Below are positions 61,938 to 64,000 of a stretch of DNA of 64,000 bases, in pieces. The stretch's first letter is position 1; every line of letters begins with the position of its first letter. The stretch covers positions 36,269,712 through 36,333,711 of the forward strand of contig JAAALK010000286.1 in assembly GCA_019279435.1 (NCBI GenBank), given 5' to 3'. Made by a program: the position numbers and the translations under genes. Origin of the DNA: Zizania palustris. Lineage: Eukaryota; Streptophyta; Magnoliopsida; Poales; Poaceae. The notes beneath the pieces were generated by a model. That model had not been told where the DNA came from, did not search any database, and worked only from the letters and a program-made list of their open reading frames with translations.

Positions 61938-64000
61938 TGAAACAGCATTGATGTTACCTAGAGGGGGTGAATAGGTGTTCTTGAAAAAGTCTTCAATAAG
62001 AAATATTAAAGCTCTCGGAGTGTCTGATTATTTTGGATCATCTAGCTCTAGATGTTCTAGGTTGAGGCGGAAGTTATGGGGTCCAAAACTTCTGGTTCCA
62101 ATCGGATATTATGGGAACCACAAGAAATGCATGAAGTCAATCCTTCAAGAATTTTTATAGCAATTCTATAAGAATATAAAGTAAAAACAAGTTATTAGAA
62201 GTATGTTTATGCAAGGAAAAATAAATCCATGGGATATATTTAAAGATTGGTCTAAAACAAGAAATAAACATAACTAACTGATAAACTTTAAATCTAGTAG
62301 ACTCTAATGAGTTCTAGTTCAAACCAATTATTCTTGCAAGTTCTAATAGGTATTATGAATCTATCACATTCATCAATTGCAATCAAACAAGCACGAACAC
62401 ATAGATCAGACTAAAAATGTATGAATACGATAAGCTAGATTATGAACATGAAGAACAAGTAAATAAACAAATGAGGCAGATGATTTTTTCCCGAATTTAG
62501 GATCCCCTAATCCTATGTTTCCGTTAAGGAGAACCAAAAGTATGGGTCTTTTTAATCCTTTTCCTCATTAAGCAATCATCGGGGTCTAGCTTGGGTTTTA
62601 CTATAGTTATATCTTCCCTTTCAGAGGTTTGGTAGAACCTTTACAAAATTTCCCGAGCACATCACAATCCTTGGTTGCCGACAAATGACGCCTTGCCATC
62701 TAGGAGATCTCAATATCCAAGAGTAATAAAACAATAGATGATTTGCTTGTTATTAACTTAAGTGCTCAAAGATTAGAATGAATTTCACCCACTCTTTCCC
62801 ACAAATATCTCAACCCAACTCACTAATCTTCACTAGATGCAACCAAATGTGGAGTAGGATGAACCCTAAATGCTTTTGAATCATGGGAGGAATGGAGGTG
62901 TTGAGCACTCTCTCAAAAGAAAGGAAGAGAGGTTTATATAGCCCTCACCCTTGGGATAGTCATTGAGGGCAAAAGTTACAGTAAAACCAGAACTTCCAAA
63001 CCTTTCCAAAAGTTCTGGGCCAAAATAGAATGATAAAATTAGAATATCTAGTTCATTCCTAAAGTTCCGGACATTAGAGATCCCAAATGTCCCATATCCA
63101 TTTGGAACTTTCGAAATTCCTAATAGCACCCAAGAAAATAGGTCATAATATTTAACTCTAGAGTCTGTTTTTGATGATCTTGGATATTTTGGAAAGCTTA
63201 TTCAAAGGGCTATACAACCAAAACAAGAACAAGGCTTAAAACCCAAAGGAGAAAAGTTATGTCTTTGGTTTTCTCTTAAGATAGCAATGGGATAAAACAC
63301 TTTGAACGCTGAGACATATACAAACACATCAACTTTGTATCCCTCTTAATAGTATGACATTCCTATACTCAAATATAATTACAAAAGATTTAGAATAATA
63401 GAAACATCCTCACACCATCTTGTTTCTTCACTTTTGAGGGACGACGAAGTTGAAGTCATTTCATCATTAGGACTATTCACCTACATAGAACTAGTTGAAC
63501 ATGTTAGTCCCAAAATATTTATACCTTTGCCTTGAACAATGTTCACTTTGAATTTTGGATTGGTATATGTCAACATATGAAGTGTGGATGCTTCCATATA
63601 TTCAAGCCACACGACATTCTTCAACACATAAAGTCTAAACTTGCTCTTATTTTTATCACTTCTAGCATTCTTTGAATAAGTGACGTGGATCACCCATAGT
63701 TTCTTATGGACTTACATGGTTCATCGGTGCAAAGCTTATAATCGCTCTTCACTATCACATTGGTCCTTTGGCACCAAGCCTCTGCTTTCCCTTCACCCTT
63801 GCATGGTCCCTCATTGTCGAGTATCACTTTCCCTTCACTACCTTGCAAAAGAAAACCACTTCATATCCTACATCTTCAATCAGTTCACTTGATTCTCATT
63901 AATCAATGATATAAATCTTTGTATGCTTCGTGCTACTCAAGTTCTTGTTAATCGTCAACTTTAGCTTGTATTTTCCATGTCCATCAATATAGACATAACA
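61938..64000 (-). repeat. 5' LTR of the right-hand Copia, outer end not located
   Basis: On the minus strand it ends CACCCCCTCTAGGTAACATC...GCTGTTTCA. TATA box (minus TATATAAA) at 62933-62940. Only short ORFs without recognised motifs occur (for example 62881-63129 and 63481-63693, minus). The LTR start (TG on the minus strand) was not found, so some of 63000-64000 may lie outside it. Confidence 0.5.
62933..62940 (-). promoter_or_regulatory. LTR TATA box, right-hand Copia
   Basis: The minus strand reads GGGCTATATAAACCTC about 1 kb before the LTR end. Its strand agrees with the primer-binding site. Confidence 0.5.

Larger units (their letters stand above)
57826..64000 (-). mobile_element. Degenerate minus-strand Copia element with long gag
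   Basis: Right to left: 5' LTR (from 61938 rightward), initiator-Met primer-binding site (61925-61936), gag remnants (61234-61890, then 57985-59351) and a break at about 57826 against the Tat antisense gene. The exact break is uncertain by about 10 bp. LTR end (CACCCCCTCTAGGTAACATC on the minus strand), primer site and coiled-coil gag with a terminal zinc knuckle are Sirevirus-like. Integrase and reverse transcriptase are absent. A Tat solo LTR is inserted in gag. Confidence 0.65.

Noticed and set aside
63481..63693. Small minus-strand ORF (70 codons) as a host gene
   Set aside because: Short, no motif, inside the AT-rich LTR-like region of the right-hand Copia; no support beyond being open.
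1..64000. CRISPR arrays, insertion sequences, bacterial operons, ribosome-binding sites
   Set aside because: No regularly spaced repeats with unique spacers and no prokaryotic gene structure; introns, TATA boxes and LTR elements show plant nuclear DNA.

Overview
The window looks like gene-free heterochromatin from a plant nuclear genome, almost certainly a grass (Poaceae): I found no host gene, tRNA or rRNA, and nearly everything can be assigned to LTR retrotransposons of grass-typical lineages (Copia/Sirevirus, Gypsy/Tat, Gypsy/CRM-like, Gypsy/Tekay-like chromovirus). The species cannot be named from this sequence alone.

Layout. 1-3326: 3' part of a Tat-type Gypsy element on the + strand, with an antisense, intron-containing ORF, then polypurine tract and 496-bp LTR. 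3327-3553 and 51469-51771: the two halves of an old minus-strand Copia RNase H/3' region. It was split by a large, decayed Tat-type Gypsy element (3554-51468, + strand). Into that Tat element went a 4.1-kb solo LTR (5232-9309, target duplication TTTAT), a minus-strand Sirevirus (9442-39775, ACCTC) and a 3.0-kb Sirevirus-type solo LTR (40367-43402, CACTT). The Sirevirus was itself hit twice, by a CRM-like Gypsy element (13344-20759, CGAAG) inside its reverse transcriptase and by a Tekay-like chromovirus (27179-39558, GAGAC) inside its 5' LTR. This gives four levels of nesting: Copia > Tat > Sirevirus > CRM-like or Tekay-like.

Right of 51772 lie a truncated minus-strand Tat element (51772-55345), a second Tat element with a shared LTR and antisense gene (about 55346-57825), and a degenerate minus-strand Copia (about 57826-64000). 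The Copia gag is interrupted by a Tat solo LTR (59352-61228, AGTCT) that holds a CRM-like solo LTR (59469-60379, TCGTG).

Relative ages agree with the nesting. LTR pairs differ by roughly 0.4% (Tekay-like), 1.6% (CRM-like), 2-4% (Sirevirus) and over 10% (outer Tat), all counted by eye. No element is fully intact: the two youngest are inactivated by only one or two nonsense codons.

The most unusual observations are: (i) antisense genes in two Tat elements with their own TATA box and a spliceosomal-type intron at the same position and phase; (ii) a CRM-like polyprotein tail encoded in the LTR and kept in the same frame in an independent solo LTR; (iii) a pre-gag ORF in the Tekay-like element; (iv) a GGTCAGACC-type palindrome that fills both the LTR and the RNase H-integrase linker of one Tat family; and (v) an LTR flanked by both a polypurine tract and a primer-binding site.
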